A stretch of 60,754 nucleotides of DNA from Megasphaera elsdenii (GTDB taxonomy: Bacteria; Bacillota; Negativicutes; Veillonellales; Megasphaeraceae). The position numbers were made by a program, and so were the translations under genes. The notes under the pieces were generated by a model. That model had not been told where the DNA came from, ran no database searches, and worked only from the letters and a program-made list of their open reading frames with translations. The stretch covers positions 1 to 60,754 of the forward strand of contig NZ_JAJBQV010000014.1 in the NCBI RefSeq assembly GCF_020539865.1, read 5' to 3'. Positions 50,024-60,622 of this stretch are shown one piece after another (position 1 is the first letter of the stretch; each line of letters starts with the position of its first letter).

Positions 50024-50278
50024 TTATTTAGCTTTTTCTACGATTGTCACTACTCTCCAGTGTTTCTGTTTGGACAGCGGACGAGTTTCTTCGATGCGGA
50101 CTACGTCGCCAACATGGCATTCGTTGTTTTCATCGTGGGCTTTGAATTTTACAGTCGAGATAATCGGCTTTTTGTACAGTTTGTGCTGTGTTTTATATTC
50201 TACAGCAACGACAACGGTTTTGTCCATTTTATCGCTGACAACTTTACCTACGCGGATTTTCCGTTCATTTCTTTCCAT
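50024..50278 (-). CDS. rpsQ: Ribosomal protein S17
   Basis: The protein has 84 residues from the ATG at 50278 after GGAGGT. It starts [20 protein letters not shown], an OB fold that binds 16S rRNA early. The extension to 50308 would include the ribosome binding site. Confidence 0.96.
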   Translation of the reverse strand: MERNERKIRVGKVVSDKMDKTVVVAVEYKTQHKLYKKPIISTVKFKAHDENNECHVGDVVRIEETRPLSKQKHWRVVTIVEKAK

Positions 50279-50321
50279 CTGTGCTTGTGACCTCCTTTTA
50301 GATTCCAATTATGGACGTTTC

Positions 50322-50522
50322 TTACGCCTGCGCTTTCAGTTCTGCTTCACGCTGTACCGTTTTGATGCGAGCGATTGTCTTTTTGACTTCGCGGATACGC
50401 ATTGGATTTTCTAATTGGCCGGTCGCATGTTGAAAACGGAGGTTAAACAATTCTTCTTTCAGGCTAACCACTTTTTCATCCATTTCGGCAGCGCTCAGCG
50501 CACGGATTTCTTTAACCTTCAT
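50322..50522 (-). CDS. rpmC: Ribosomal protein L29
   Basis: The protein has 66 residues from the ATG at 50522, one base after the rplP stop codon. It begins [13 protein letters not shown] and contains [16 protein letters not shown], a two-helix protein at the tunnel exit. Confidence 0.96.
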   Translation of the reverse strand: MKVKEIRALSAAEMDEKVVSLKEELFNLRFQHATGQLENPMRIREVKKTIARIKTVQREAELKAQA

Positions 50523-50523
50523 T

Positions 50524-50949
50524 TTATTCACCACCTAATTCCTGACCTTTAACAACAAACTTCGTTTTAATCGGCAGCTTATGGCCGGCAAGACGCATTG
50601 CTTCACGAGCAATTTCTTCGGTTACGCCGCCCATTTCAAAGAGTACGCGGCCCGGTTTTGCAACGGCAACCCAGTATTCAGGAGCGCCTTTACCGGAACC
50701 CATACGAGTACCAGCCGGTTTTGCCGTGATCGGTTTGTCCGGGAAGATTTTGATCCAGACTTTACCACCACGTTTGATATAACGGGTCATAGCGATACGG
50801 GCTGCTTCAATCTGACGGTTCGTGATCCACGACGGTTCGAGAGCGACGAGACCGAAATCGCCATGAGCAACTTTATTACCACGATGTGCCTGGCCTTTCA
50901 TGCGGCCACGGAACTGTTTACGATATTTAACACGTTTTGGAATTAACAT
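50524..50949 (-). CDS. rplP: Ribosomal protein L16
   Basis: The protein has 141 residues with [17 protein letters not shown] at the start and [19 protein letters not shown] in the centre near the A site. Its ATG overlaps the rpsC stop codon (TAATG). Confidence 0.98.
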   Translation of the reverse strand: MLIPKRVKYRKQFRGRMKGQAHRGNKVAHGDFGLVALEPSWITNRQIEAARIAMTRYIKRGGKVWIKIFPDKPITAKPAGTRMGSGKGAPEYWVAVAKPGRVLFEMGGVTEEIAREAMRLAGHKLPIKTKFVVKGQELGGE

Positions 50950-51617
50950 TATGCTTCACTCCCTTCGCGTTTCTTCGGAGCTTTCTTAGCTTCCGGGAGG
51001 ATTTCACCTTTGTAAATCCAGCATTTTACGCCAATGCAGCCATATGTCGTATGAGCTTCAGCAAAGCCATAGTCGATGTCAGCACGGAGCGTGTGCAAGG
51101 GGATGGAACCGTCGCGAAGACTTTCGCTGCGAGCGATTTCAGCACCGCCAAGACGGCCGGAGCACATAATTTTGATACCTTTAGCGCCCATACGCATAGT
51201 ACGGCCAACGCACTGTTTCATAGCGCGACGGAAGCCGATACGGCGTTCGAGCTGGCCGGCAACGTTTTCAGCAACCAAGGTTGCATCCATTTCGGCCTGC
51301 TTGATTTCTGCGATGTTTACGTCGACAGTCTTAGTGGTGAAGGCTTTCAACGCTTTTTTAATATCTTCGATACCTGCGCCGCCACGGCCGATGACCATGC
51401 CCGGTTTTGCGGTATGGATAATCAATTTGATACGTTTTGCAGAGCGTTCGATTTCGATACGGGAAACACCTGCGATGTATAACTGTTTCTTTAAGAATTC
51501 ACGGATCTTGACGTCTTCATTCAAAAGTGCAGCGTAATCTTTTTCTGCATACCATTTTGCGTCCCAAGGTTTGGAAACGCCGACGCGGAATCCATGGGCA
51601 TTAACTTTCTGACCCAC
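50949..51617 (-). CDS. rpsC: Ribosomal protein S3
   Basis: The protein has 222 residues from the GTG at 51617, which lies after the rplV stop codon and AAGGAGGG. It begins [13 protein letters not shown] and contains the KH motif [13 protein letters not shown]3 lines the mRNA entry and has helicase activity. Confidence 0.96.
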   Translation of the reverse strand: MGQKVNAHGFRVGVSKPWDAKWYAEKDYAALLNEDVKIREFLKKQLYIAGVSRIEIERSAKRIKLIIHTAKPGMVIGRGGAGIEDIKKALKAFTTKTVDVNIAEIKQAEMDATLVAENVAGQLERRIGFRRAMKQCVGRTMRMGAKGIKIMCSGRLGGAEIARSESLRDGSIPLHTLRADIDYGFAEAHTTYGCIGVKCWIYKGEILPEAKKAPKKREGSEA

Positions 51618-51630
51618 TCCATTTCCCTCC

Positions 51631-51966
51631 TTATGCTTTTTCGTCAACAACAACCGTCAAATGGCTGGAATGTTTGAGAATTTTGAAGGCCTGTCCACGG
51701 CTGCGCGGATGAATACGTTTCATCGTGGAATCCTGGTCAACAAAGATTTCAGAAATGAACAATTTTGCAACGTCCATATCATTGTTATGTTCCGCATTAG
51801 CAACGGCACTGCGCAAAGTTTTTTCAACTACACGGGAACCCACTTTCGGAGTGAATTTCAAGATAGCGAAAGCTTCGCCGACGTTTTTGCCCCGAACCAA
51901 GTCAGCAACAATCCGAATTTTACGGGGAGCAATGCGAATGTGTTTCGTAACAGCTTTTACTGCCAT
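51631..51966 (-). CDS. rplV: Ribosomal protein L22
   Basis: The protein has 111 residues with [17 protein letters not shown] and [18 protein letters not shown]. Its hairpin loop lines the exit tunnel, where some macrolide resistance changes map; the loop here is of normal length. Confidence 0.98.
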   Translation of the reverse strand: MAVKAVTKHIRIAPRKIRIVADLVRGKNVGEAFAILKFTPKVGSRVVEKTLRSAVANAEHNNDMDVAKLFISEIFVDQDSTMKRIHPRSRGQAFKILKHSSHLTVVVDEKA

Positions 51967-51979
51967 TTAAGTTACCCCC

Positions 51980-52255
51980 TTATTTAGTTACTTTTTCGGC
52001 TTTAGCATGACCCTTGAATGTACGAGTCGGTGCGAATTCGCCTAATTTATGACCTACCATATCTTCCGTGATATAGACAGGTACATGTTTACGGCCGTCA
52101 TGTACAGCGATGGTATGGCCGACGAAGCTCGGCAGGATCATCGATGCACGGGACCAGGTTTTGACTACTTTCTTTTCGTTGGCTTCGTTCATAGCGTCGA
52201 TTTTCTTCAAGAGATGGTGTGCTACGAATGGGCCCTTTTTAATGGATCTGGACAC
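51980..52255 (-). CDS. rpsS: Ribosomal protein S19
   Basis: The protein has 91 residues from a GTG at 52255 after [27 protein letters not shown] and [16 protein letters not shown] are conserved. S19 lies in the 30S head near S13. Confidence 0.97.
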   Translation of the reverse strand: MSRSIKKGPFVAHHLLKKIDAMNEANEKKVVKTWSRASMILPSFVGHTIAVHDGRKHVPVYITEDMVGHKLGEFAPTRTFKGHAKAEKVTK

Positions 52256-52279
52256 TTAGTTATCTCCTTTCCTCAACAC

Positions 52280-53107
52280 CTATTTACGTCTCTTCACAAT
52301 AAACTTATTGGAAGCTTTTTTAGCGTCGCGAGTCTTAACGCCATAAGCAGGTTTACCCCAAGGAGTAACCGGACGTTTACGACCAACAGGAGCTTTACCT
52401 TCGCCGCCGCCATGCGGATGATCACACGGGTTCATGACAACACCACGGTTGCCCGGACGAATGCCCTTCCAACGGGAACGGCCAGCTTTACCGATAGTAA
52501 TGTTTTCATAATCCGTATTGCTGACTACGCCGATCGTAGCGCGGCAACGTACGTGTACCTGACGAAGTTCACCGGACGGAAGGCGGAGCAATGCATAATT
52601 GCCTTCTTTAGCCATGAGCTGAGCCGATTCACCAGCAGAGCGGACCATCTGGCCGCCTTTGCCGATTTTCAGTTCAACGTTGTGTACGAGCGTGCCGAGG
52701 GGGATATTCTGGAGCGGCAAGGCGTTGCCGATTTTGATATCCGATTCAGGACCGCTGTAAACGACGTCGCCAACTTTAAGGCCGTTCGGAGCGATGATAT
52801 ATTTCTTTTCGCCATCTGCGTAGAACAGAAGAGCGATGTTAGCAGAGCGGTTCGGATCGTATTCGATCGTCGCAACTTTTGCCGGGATGTTATCTTTAAT
52901 ACGTTTGAAGTCGATCAAACGATAACGGCGTTTGTGACCACCGCCCTGATGGCGGACAGTCATACGGCCGCTGTTATTACGACCGCCCTTATTGGTTACT
53001 TTAGCCAATAAGGATTTTTCCGGTTTAGACGCCGTGATTTCTTCGAATGTCGAAACAGTCATGAAACGGCGGCTAGCGGAGTACGGTTTAAATGATTTAA
53101 TGGCCAT
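52280..53107 (-). CDS. rplB: Ribosomal protein L2
   Basis: The protein has 275 residues. The C-terminal [21 protein letters not shown] with the conserved histidine near the peptidyl-transferase centre is present. L2 is needed for subunit joining. Confidence 0.98.
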   Translation of the reverse strand: MAIKSFKPYSASRRFMTVSTFEEITASKPEKSLLAKVTNKGGRNNSGRMTVRHQGGGHKRRYRLIDFKRIKDNIPAKVATIEYDPNRSANIALLFYADGEKKYIIAPNGLKVGDVVYSGPESDIKIGNALPLQNIPLGTLVHNVELKIGKGGQMVRSAGESAQLMAKEGNYALLRLPSGELRQVHVRCRATIGVVSNTDYENITIGKAGRSRWKGIRPGNRGVVMNPCDHPHGGGEGKAPVGRKRPVTPWGKPAYGVKTRDAKKASNKFIVKRRK

Positions 53108-53137
53108 TGTAGTGCCTCCTCCTTATTCGTTAATTCC

Positions 53138-53422
53138 TTAAGCTCCTTCGAAGAATTCGATGGTTTCGCCTTCCTGAAGGGTTACGATGGCTTTCTTGTA
53201 ATCCGGGCGCTTGCCGATGTATTTACCCATGCGCTTGAATTTGCCCATCGTGCGAAGTGTTGCTACGCTTTTAACTTTGACGCCAAAGACGGCTTCAACA
53301 GCTTTACGGATTTCAACTTTATTAGCACGGAGCGGTACTTTGAATGTGTATTTGCCATCAGACATCATCATGGTTGTTTTTTCAGTGATGACCGGTTTCA
53401 GCAAGAGATCATGCATGTTCAT
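53138..53422 (-). CDS. rplW: Ribosomal protein L23
   Basis: The protein has 94 residues with [15 protein letters not shown] and [20 protein letters not shown]. It is the docking site of trigger factor and SRP at the tunnel exit. Its ATG overlaps the rplD stop codon (TAATG). Confidence 0.98.
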   Translation of the reverse strand: MNMHDLLLKPVITEKTTMMMSDGKYTFKVPLRANKVEIRKAVEAVFGVKVKSVATLRTMGKFKRMGKYIGKRPDYKKAIVTLQEGETIEFFEGA

Positions 53423-54045
53423 TATGCGAGCACCTCCTCAATCTTAGCTACAGCGCTCTTCGTAACGAACAATTTCGTGTAGTGGAGCAGGTCAAAGATG
53501 TTGACGCCCGTAGTGGAAATGGCTTTAACGCCTTTGATGTTGCGTGCGCAGCGTTCTACGACTTCATCATTATCGGTGATGAAAAGGACTTTTTCACCAG
53601 CGAATTTGAAGTTATTAATGAGTGCGACGACTTCTTTCGTCTTCGGAGCTGCGAGATTGATTTCGTCGAGGACGAACAATTCGTTAGTATTGACTTTATC
53701 GCTCAAAGCGGATTTAACGGCGAGGCGACGAGCTTTACGCGGCATTTTCTGTGCGTAAGAGCGCGGATGGGGACCCCAGATGGTGCCGCCACCAACCCAC
53801 AACGGGCTGCGACTACTACCTACACGGGCCCGGCCGGTTCCTTTTTGTTTCCAAGGCTTTCTGCCACCACCGCGAACGACGCCGCGAGTTTTGGTGGAAT
53901 GTGTGCCCAAGCGCTGGTTGGCGAGCTGACGGAGAACGGCCTGACGCATAACGGCTTCGTTCACTTCAACGCCAAATACGCTATCGTTCAATTCGATTTC
54001 ACCGGTCTGTGCGCCGGTAATATTATACGTGCTTACTTTTGGCAT
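53422..54045 (-). CDS. rplD: Ribosomal protein L4
   Basis: The protein has 207 residues with [21 protein letters not shown], the loop in the exit tunnel, and [19 protein letters not shown]. In E. coli L4 represses the S10 operon by binding its leader; a hairpin leader is seen here before rpsJ. Confidence 0.98.
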   Translation of the reverse strand: MPKVSTYNITGAQTGEIELNDSVFGVEVNEAVMRQAVLRQLANQRLGTHSTKTRGVVRGGGRKPWKQKGTGRARVGSSRSPLWVGGGTIWGPHPRSYAQKMPRKARRLAVKSALSDKVNTNELFVLDEINLAAPKTKEVVALINNFKFAGEKVLFITDNDEVVERCARNIKGVKAISTTGVNIFDLLHYTKLFVTKSAVAKIEEVLA

Positions 54046-54076
54046 TATATTTTATCCTCCTTCCTGTAGACAACTA

Positions 54077-54715
54077 TTAGCGGGGTTTTACAGTATCGCG
54101 AATCATAACGAGGCTGCCTTTGGCACCCGGGATACCACCTTTAACCAGGATCAGGTTCTTGTCCATGTCGACTTTGACGATGGAGAGATGAAGAACAGTT
54201 GCCTGATTGCCACCCATTTGTCCAGGAAGTTTTTTACCTTTGACGACTTTACCGCCGCCACCACTGGTCATAGGTCCGAGAGAACCGGGTTCACGATGAG
54301 ATTTAGAGCCGTGACCCATCGGTCCGCGGTGGAAACCGTGACGTTTGATGGTACCTGCAAAACCTTTGCCCTTGCTGGTGCCAATTACGTCGACGAGATC
54401 GCCGCTTGCGAAAATATCAGCTGCCAGAGTTTGGCCTACCGTATATTCCGGCGTATCTGTCAAACGGAATTCGCGAAGATACTTAACAGGAGCAACGCCT
54501 GCTTTGTCGAATTGACCCTTAACGGGTTTTGTCAGATGTTTTTCTTTGATTTCACCATAGCCGAGCTGAATGGAGTTGTATCCGTCCGTATCAACGGTCT
54601 TGACACGTACAACTACGTTCGGGGAAGCTTCGACGACGGTTACAGGGACGACTGCGCCTTCTTCAGTAAAGACCTGAGTCATACCTAATTTTTTACCCAA
54701 AATAGCTTTAGACAT
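54077..54715 (-). CDS. rplC: Ribosomal protein L3
   Basis: The protein has 212 residues beginning [15 protein letters not shown] and containing [21 protein letters not shown]3 is an early assembly protein and reaches the peptidyl-transferase centre; the residues where tiamulin resistance maps look ordinary. Confidence 0.98.
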   Translation of the reverse strand: MSKAILGKKLGMTQVFTEEGAVVPVTVVEASPNVVVRVKTVDTDGYNSIQLGYGEIKEKHLTKPVKGQFDKAGVAPVKYLREFRLTDTPEYTVGQTLAADIFASGDLVDVIGTSKGKGFAGTIKRHGFHRGPMGHGSKSHREPGSLGPMTSGGGGKVVKGKKLPGQMGGNQATVLHLSIVKVDMDKNLILVKGGIPGAKGSLVMIRDTVKPR

Positions 54716-54729
54716 AATCGCACCTCCTC

Positions 54730-55041
54730 CTATAATTTGATTTCGATGTCTACGCCTGCCGGCAGATCGAGTCTTGTCAAGGCATCAACGGTCTTGTTGG
54801 ATGCTTCGAGAATGTCGATCAAGCGTTTGTGCGTACGGAGTTCGAACTGTTCACGAGAGTCTTTGTTGACATGGGGAGAACGAAGAATCGTGAAGATGTT
54901 CTTTTCTGTCGGAAGCGGAATCGGTCCGGATACCATAGCACCGGTACGTTTCGCCGTGTCGACGATTTTCGCCGCGCTCTGATCAAGCGTTTTGTGATCG
55001 TAAGCTTTGAGGCGAATACGAATTCTTTCCTGTTTTGCCAT
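54730..55041 (-). CDS. rpsJ: Ribosomal protein S10
   Basis: The protein has 103 residues: [38 protein letters not shown]10 also acts with NusB in antitermination. It leads the S10 cluster and is preceded by TAGGAGGAA and a structured leader. Confidence 0.98.
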   Translation of the reverse strand: MAKQERIRIRLKAYDHKTLDQSAAKIVDTAKRTGAMVSGPIPLPTEKNIFTILRSPHVNKDSREQFELRTHKRLIDILEASNKTVDALTRLDLPAGVDIEIKL

Positions 55042-55514
55042 TACTTAATTCCTCCTAACGTCTATTTCCTTGAATAGACTGCTCCATAAGAGTTTCCCCG
55101 CAAGGCGGGCAACATCTTATATCATAGTTTAGCGCGCATTAGAGGGTATTACCCTGTTGTCGCGTACTTACTTAGTTTACTACAAAAAGGCGCATCATGC
55201 AAGGAGTTTTCTAGGTTTTTGAGAAATAATCAAATCAATTTAACATGGGTCCCATGTTGTTACATCATGCTAAAGGACTATCGCATGACGACAAGCCCTT
55301 TAAGTTGTTAGCAGCTAGTGGCTAGGAGTTAGCGGATGACATACCCCCTTGTACAACAGCGCCACGTGGGGCGCCCGCAGACCGCAGTTCGCCTCGAGTA
55401 ACCCTCGGCTCGTAAAAAAGCCCCGTGCATAAATGTATGCAAAAAAGAGGCTGTCGCATCTGCGACAGCCTCTTCTTCAAGTTTGAAGTTGACAGTCAAC
55501 CATCAAACAATATT
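55042..55514. other. S10 leader and repeat-rich spacer after tuf
   Basis: No gene is seen. On the minus strand, the part next to rpsJ has a hairpin GTCTATT-CAAGGA-AATAGAC (55055-55074), then CCCGC-CTT-GCGGG (55097-55109) and an inverted repeat AGGGTA-T-TACCCT near 55146. A weak promoter TTGCAT-N17-TAAACT lies upstream, so the S10 cluster could be started separately from tuf. The rest holds an inverted repeat CATGGG/CCCATG, a degenerate hairpin, GCTAGTGG heptamers and a CACGTG-core repeat (55359-55376). Confidence 0.65.
55445..55474 (-). terminator. tuf terminator
   Basis: GAGGCTGTCGCA and TGCGACAGCCTC form a perfect 12-bp stem with a two-base loop; on the minus strand six T follow. It lies about 40 bases after the tuf stop codon and is one more copy of the GGCTGTCGCA hairpin. 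Confidence 0.85.
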
Positions 55515-56708
55515 TTAGCCTTCGATTTCGGAAACGACGCCAGCGCCTACCGTACGGCCGCCTTCGCGGATAGCGAAGCGGAGGCCGGCTTCGATAGCGA
55601 TCGGAGTGATGAGTTCAACATCCATCTTGACGTTATCGCCAGGCATGCACATTTCAGTGCCTTCCGGGAGCTGGATGACGCCAGTTACGTCAGTCGTACG
55701 GAAGTAGAACTGCGGACGATAGCCATTGAAGAACGGAGTATGACGGCCGCCTTCGTCTTTCGTCAAAACGTAAACCTGAGCTTTGAATTTCGTGTGCGGA
55801 TGAATGGTACCCGGTTTAGCGAGAACCTGGCCGCGTTCGATTTCTTTACGGTCTACACCACGGAGAAGAGCACCGATGTTGTCGCCTGCTTCAGCGCGGT
55901 CGAGGATCTTACGGAACATTTCGACGCCCGTAACAACCGTATCTTTCGGTTCGTCAGCGAGGCCGACGATTTCAACTGCGTCGCCAACTTTGAGTTCGCC
56001 ACGTTCAACACGGCCTGTAGCAACAGTACCGCGGCCTGTGATGGTGAAGACGTCTTCGACAGGCATGAGGAACGGCTGGTCCGTCGGGCGCTGCGGAGTC
56101 GGGATGTATTCGTCAACAGCATCCATCAATTTGAGAATGGACGGTTTGCCGATTTCGCTTTCGTCGTCTTCGAGGGCTTTGAGAGCGGAGCCAACTACGA
56201 TAGGAACTTCGTCGCCGGGGAAATCGTAGGAGCTGAGGAGATCACGAACTTCCATTTCAACGAGTTCGATGAGTTCCGGATCGTCAACCTGGTCAGCTTT
56301 GTTGAGGTATACAACGATAGCCGGTACACCAACCTGGCGGGCCAAAAGGATGTGTTCACGAGTCTGGGGCATCGGGCCGTCAGCAGCGGAAACGACGAGG
56401 ATAGCGCCGTCCATCTGAGCAGCACCGGTAATCATGTTCTTGACATAGTCAGCATGGCCCGGGCAGTCAACGTGTGCATAATGACGTTTGTCTGTTTCAT
56501 ATTCAACGTGTGCCGTGTTGATTGTAATACCACGTTCACGTTCTTCCGGAGCCTTGTCGATATCAGCATAGTCTTCGAATTTAGCATAGCCTTTTTCAGC
56601 CAAAACTTTGGTGATGGCAGCTGTCAAAGTAGTTTTGCCGTGGTCGACGTGACCAATCGTGCCAATGTTAACATGCGGTTTGGTTCTTTCGTAATGTTCT
56701 TTAGCCAT
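55515..56708 (-). CDS. tuf: Elongation factor Tu
   Basis: The protein has 397 residues. GTPase motifs are [10 protein letters not shown] (residues 18-27), DCPGHADY (G3), NKADQ (G4; NKxD) and SALKAL (G5). EF-Tu brings aminoacyl-tRNA to the ribosome. It follows fusA after about 31 bases and ends the str cluster. Confidence 0.98.
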   Translation of the reverse strand: MAKEHYERTKPHVNIGTIGHVDHGKTTLTAAITKVLAEKGYAKFEDYADIDKAPEERERGITINTAHVEYETDKRHYAHVDCPGHADYVKNMITGAAQMDGAILVVSAADGPMPQTREHILLARQVGVPAIVVYLNKADQVDDPELIELVEMEVRDLLSSYDFPGDEVPIVVGSALKALEDDESEIGKPSILKLMDAVDEYIPTPQRPTDQPFLMPVEDVFTITGRGTVATGRVERGELKVGDAVEIVGLADEPKDTVVTGVEMFRKILDRAEAGDNIGALLRGVDRKEIERGQVLAKPGTIHPHTKFKAQVYVLTKDEGGRHTPFFNGYRPQFYFRTTDVTGVIQLPEGTEMCMPGDNVKMDVELITPIAIEAGLRFAIREGGRTVGAGVVSEIEG

Positions 56709-56739
56709 TTGCTGTTCCTCCAGTGTGAGTTAAATTATA

Positions 56740-58812
56740 TTAGCCTTTTTCGCTGATGACTTTTTCGGCTACGTTCTTCGGAACTTCTTCGTAGTGGTCG
56801 AATGTCATCGTATAAACGCCACGGCCCTGCGTACGGGAACGCAAATCCGTTGCATAGCCAAACATTTCTGCCAGCGGTACGAATGCGTTGATATGTTCTG
56901 CACCAGAGCGCATTTCCATACCTTCGACACGACCACGGCGGGAGTTAAGGTCGCCGATGACGTCGCCCATGTATTCTTCAGGAACGACAACTTCGACTTT
57001 CGTGTACGGTTCGAGGAGAACCGGGTCTGCCTTGCGGGCACCTTCTTTAAAGCCCATAGAGCCAGCGATCTTGAAGGCCATTTCCGAGGAGTCGACTTCA
57101 TGGTAAGAACCGTCGTATACGACGACTTTGATATCGACCATCGGGAAACCTGCCAAAACGCCTGTTTCCATTGCTTCTTTGACACCAGCTTCAACGGAGC
57201 CGATGTATTCCTTAGGAATAGCGCCGCCAACGACTTTGTTTTCAAATTCGTAGCCTTTGCCCTGTTCCTGCGGAATGAGTTCGAGCCAGCAGTCACCATA
57301 CTGACCACGGCCGCCGGACTGACGCTTGAAGAAACCACGAGACTTGATATCTTTGCGGATGGTTTCGCGGTAAGCAACCTGCGGTTTGCCGACGTTGCAG
57401 TCTACTTTGAATTCACGGGACATGCGGTCGACGATGATATCCAAATGGAGTTCGCCCATACCGGAGATGATGGTCTGGCCGGTTTCAGCATCGGTCTTGA
57501 CTTTGAACGTCGGGTCTTCTTCAGCCAGACGAGCCAAGGCAATGCCCATTTTTTCCTGGTCAGCTTTGGTCTTCGGTTCAACGGCTACGGAAATAACCGG
57601 ATCCGGGAATTCCATCTTTTCGAGGATAATCGGGTGTTTTTCATCGCACAGCGTATCGCCTGTCGTCGTATCTTTCAGACCGACGATGCCGCCGATGTCG
57701 CCTGTGTAAGCTTCCTGTACTTCTTCGCGGTGGTTAGCGTGCATCCGGAGGATACGGCCAACACGTTCTTTTTTACCTTTTGTCGAGTTGTAGACATAGG
57801 TACCGGCCTGTAACGTACCGGAGTAAACACGGAAGAATGCCAGTTTGCCGACAAAGGGGTCAGCCATGATCTTAAATGCCAATGCGGAAAGCGGTGCATT
57901 GTCATCAACTTCACGAGTTTCTTCTTCGTCTGTGTCGGGGTTAGTGCCTTTGACCGGAGGAATATCCAACGGGCTCGGCATGTAATCGACGACAGCGTCG
58001 AGGAGCATCTGGATCCCTTTATTCTTGTAAGCAGAACCGCAGAGGACCGGGAACAATTTGTTCGTGCAGACGCCTTTACGGATAGCTGCTTTCAATTCGT
58101 CGATGGTGATTTCTTCACCTTCGAGGTATTTCATCATGAGGTCTTCATCGGTATCGCAAACAGCTTCAACCATGATGTCATGATATTTCTTAGCTTCTTC
58201 TAATTCGTCTTCCGGGATGTCGACAACTTCGATTTCTTTACCGAGAGCATCGTCATAGACTTCTGCTTTCATGGTAATGAGGTCGATGATGCCGCGGAAG
58301 GTTGCTTCAGAACCGATTGGGAGCTGAATAGCAACGGCATTTGCCTGAAGACGATCTTTCATCATGTCGACAACGTTCAAGAAGTCAGCGCCGGTCGTAT
58401 CCATCTTGTTGACGAATGCGATACGGGGAACATGGTAATGTTCAGCCTGACGCCATACCGTTTCCGACTGCGGTTCTACGCCGCCCTTTGCAGAGAAAAC
58501 AGCAACAGAGCCGTCGAGTACGCGCAGCGAGCGTTCAACTTCAACGGTGAAGTCAACGTGCCCCGGAGTATCGATGATGTTGATGCGGTATCCTTTCCAG
58601 TGAGCTGTCGTAGCAGCCGACGTGATTGTGATACCACGTTCCTGTTCCTGAGCCATCCAGTCCATGGTAGCAGCGCCGTCATGGACTTCGCCGATCTTGT
58701 GGACACGGCCGGTGTAGAACAGGATACGTTCTGTTGTCGTGGTTTTACCAGCATCGATGTGAGCCATGATGCCAATATTTCTCGTTTTTTCCAAAGAAAA
58801 TTCTCTTGGCAC
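56740..58812 (-). CDS. fusA: Elongation factor G
   Basis: The protein has 690 residues from the GTG at 58812 after GAGGAG, giving the usual N-terminus [15 protein letters not shown]; the ATG at 58824 lies at the ribosome binding site. GTPase motifs are [21 protein letters not shown] and NKMD. The protein drives translocation. The region linked to fusidic acid resistance looks ordinary. Confidence 0.98.
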   Translation of the reverse strand: MPREFSLEKTRNIGIMAHIDAGKTTTTERILFYTGRVHKIGEVHDGAATMDWMAQEQERGITITSAATTAHWKGYRINIIDTPGHVDFTVEVERSLRVLDGSVAVFSAKGGVEPQSETVWRQAEHYHVPRIAFVNKMDTTGADFLNVVDMMKDRLQANAVAIQLPIGSEATFRGIIDLITMKAEVYDDALGKEIEVVDIPEDELEEAKKYHDIMVEAVCDTDEDLMMKYLEGEEITIDELKAAIRKGVCTNKLFPVLCGSAYKNKGIQMLLDAVVDYMPSPLDIPPVKGTNPDTDEEETREVDDNAPLSALAFKIMADPFVGKLAFFRVYSGTLQAGTYVYNSTKGKKERVGRILRMHANHREEVQEAYTGDIGGIVGLKDTTTGDTLCDEKHPIILEKMEFPDPVISVAVEPKTKADQEKMGIALARLAEEDPTFKVKTDAETGQTIISGMGELHLDIIVDRMSREFKVDCNVGKPQVAYRETIRKDIKSRGFFKRQSGGRGQYGDCWLELIPQEQGKGYEFENKVVGGAIPKEYIGSVEAGVKEAMETGVLAGFPMVDIKVVVYDGSYHEVDSSEMAFKIAGSMGFKEGARKADPVLLEPYTKVEVVVPEEYMGDVIGDLNSRRGRVEGMEMRSGAEHINAFVPLAEMFGYATDLRSRTQGRGVYTMTFDHYEEVPKNVAEKVISEKG

Positions 58813-58851
58813 GGTTTTTTCCACTCCTCAAAAAATAATAAATATCGTAAA

Positions 58852-59364
<513 letters not shown>

Positions 59365-59378
59365 TTAAATGGCAAATC

Positions 59379-59750
59379 TTATTTGCCTTTCTTAGCGCCG
59401 TATTTAGAACGGGACTGCTGACGATCTGCTACGCCAGCTGTATCCAAGGCACCGCGGACGATGTGATAACGTACACCAGGAAGGTCTTTGACACGACCGC
59501 CTCTGATTAATACAACACTGTGTTCCTGTAAATTGTGACCAATGCCGGGAATATAAGCAGTTACTTCGATGGAGTTCGTCAAGCGAACACGGGCAACTTT
59601 ACGCAGAGCAGAGTTAGGTTTTTTCGGGGTAGCTGTGTACACACGAGTGCAAACACCGCGTTTCTGCGGGCAGTTTTTCAAAGCCGGTGCTGTCGATTTA
59701 GTGACGGCAACCTGACGTCCTTTACGAACCAATTGGCTGATTGTTGGCAT
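59379..59750 (-). CDS. rpsL: Ribosomal protein S12
   Basis: The protein has 123 residues. The decoding loops [15 protein letters not shown] and [13 protein letters not shown] keep the lysines where streptomycin resistance usually arises, so the gene predicts sensitivity. It follows the L7Ae-like gene and precedes rpsG. Confidence 0.98.
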   Translation of the reverse strand: MPTISQLVRKGRQVAVTKSTAPALKNCPQKRGVCTRVYTATPKKPNSALRKVARVRLTNSIEVTAYIPGIGHNLQEHSVVLIRGGRVKDLPGVRYHIVRGALDTAGVADRQQSRSKYGAKKGK

Positions 59751-59830
59751 TTGGGCACCTCCTCTCCAAACAATTAGATTTATAATGTAATCATCAACGA
59801 GCAGAGCTCATGAGATGATGTTACCGAAAA

Positions 59831-60076
59831 TTATTTTAACAAGCCGACGGCTGCAGCTTTTACCTTGATGTGGCAGGCCATGCCCAATTCGGTCATGGTG
59901 TAAGCGCGGTCGACGGGGATGTGAGCGCCTTCGGCTTCTGCTATGAGCGGCGCTACTACCTGTGCATCGCAATCGTTGGCGATGTACAGTTGTGTGACTT
60001 CGTTTCGTTTCATTGCTTTCAGGGTTTGCTTCGCGCCCACAGTCTTGCGGACACTGGCAGCGAGTTCCAAGCTCAC
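59831..60076 (-). CDS. rplGB: L7Ae-family RNA-binding protein (YbxF/RplGB-like)
   Basis: The protein has 81 residues from a GTG at 60076 after GAGTGAGG. The fold is seen in VGAKQTLKAMKRNEVTQLYI, ANDCD and VDRAYTMTELGMACHIK. Relatives bind kink-turn RNA and lie just upstream of rpsL in Firmicutes, as here. It is the first gene of the str-S10 block; rpoC, which usually comes before it, is not adjacent. Confidence 0.92.
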   Translation of the reverse strand: MSLELAASVRKTVGAKQTLKAMKRNEVTQLYIANDCDAQVVAPLIAEAEGAHIPVDRAYTMTELGMACHIKVKAAAVGLLK

Positions 60077-60108
60077 GAAACCTCACTCCTTACGTCTTGC
60101 AATTTAGA

Positions 60109-60126
60109 CGCAATGCTTTCATTGCG
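60109..60126 (-). promoter_or_regulatory. Leader hairpin before the L7Ae-like gene
   Basis: CGCAATG and CATTGCG form a perfect 7-bp stem with a 4-base loop in the 5' leader, about 35 bases before the GTG. It could be a target for control of the operon. Confidence 0.6.
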
Positions 60127-60136
60127 ACACTTAGAT

Positions 60137-60165
60137 ATTTTATCATCACGAATATGATATGTCAA
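60137..60165 (-). promoter_or_regulatory. Promoter of the str-S10 operon
   Basis: TTGACA (60165-60160), 17-base spacer, TAAAAT (60142-60137) on the minus strand. It shows that the L7Ae-rpsL-rpsG-fusA-tuf run is started independently of rpoBC. Confidence 0.88.
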
Positions 60166-60260
60166 TGAGTTTTTGGGTAAAAACTGCGTAATCAGTACAT
60201 CTTTTATTACACGGGTCCTAGTGATCCTAGATTTGTCAGAGCTGCTTTTTTACGAACTCA

Positions 60261-60333
60261 TGGCGGGCCGCCCCCTACGAATCACGAGTCTTCCCACATA
60301 TACAAAACGGGCTCGCCACGTGCGAGCCCCTAC
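60261..60333. repeat. CACGTG-core repeat and a degenerate copy
   Basis: CGGGCTCGCCACGTGCGAGC at 60308-60327 continues into CCCTAC. A degenerate copy GGCGGGCCGCCCCCTAC lies at 60263-60279. Confidence 0.75.
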
Positions 60334-60362
60334 AAACCACGGAGCCACGTACCATGAGCCAT

Positions 60363-60520
60363 GTAAAAAGGGGCTGTCGCACGAAGGTTTATTCCATTAT
60401 GCAAGGCCCCTTTCTCTTTAATGCTTGAGGTTTGATGTATGATGTTTGAAGCGATCACTTTAAATTTAAAAATGTTCACATCAAACATCAAACTTTCAAC
60501 TTCAAACGCAAAAGGGGCTG
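60363..60520. repeat. Composite intergenic repeat, copy next to the IS
   Basis: The unit begins with GGGGCTGTCGCACGAAGG paired with GCAAGGCCCC, then CTCTTTAATGCTTGAGG, TTTGATGTATGATGTTTGA, CTTTAAATTTAAAAA, CATCAAACTTTCAACTTC and ends AAAAGGGGCTGT. It is the reverse complement of the copy at 11861-12022, but the final hairpin is cut off after GGGGCTGT, where the transposase-bearing element begins. Confidence 0.85.
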
Positions 60521-60545
60521 TAACAGAATAGCCTCATCTAAAAAA

Positions 60546-60578
60546 AATGGACTCAGTTATCTGAGCCCATTTTTTTTA
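60546..60578. terminator. Hairpin in the left end of the IS
   Basis: AAAATGG-ACTCAG and CTGAG-CCCATTTTTTTT form a stem of about 12 bp with a short loop and a long T run. It lies upstream of the transposase gene and may block readthrough from outside. Confidence 0.75.
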
Positions 60579-60607
60579 GCAAAAGAGGCCCCAAAGGGCC
60601 TCTTTGC

Positions 60608-60616
60608 TGGTATAAT
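60608..60616 (+). promoter_or_regulatory. Extended -10 promoter of the transposase gene
   Basis: TGGTATAAT at 60608-60616 is a perfect TGnTATAAT extended -10 box seven bases before the ATG; a -35 box is not clear. The ribosome binding site is weak, which is common for transposases. Confidence 0.5.
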
Positions 60617-60622
60617 TATTGT

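Noticed and set aside
55425..56756. A 443-codon frame opposite tuf
   Set aside because: It mirrors the tuf reading frame and has no recognisable domain; tuf is certain.
59751..59830. Separate promoter for rpsL (TTGATG and TATAAA)
   Set aside because: The two boxes are only eight bases apart, so they cannot form a normal promoter.
60420..60505. Possible CRISPR array from repeated CATCAAAC/GTTTGATG words
   Set aside because: The words are irregular in spacing and partly inverted, with no unique spacers; they fit the inner part of the composite repeat.
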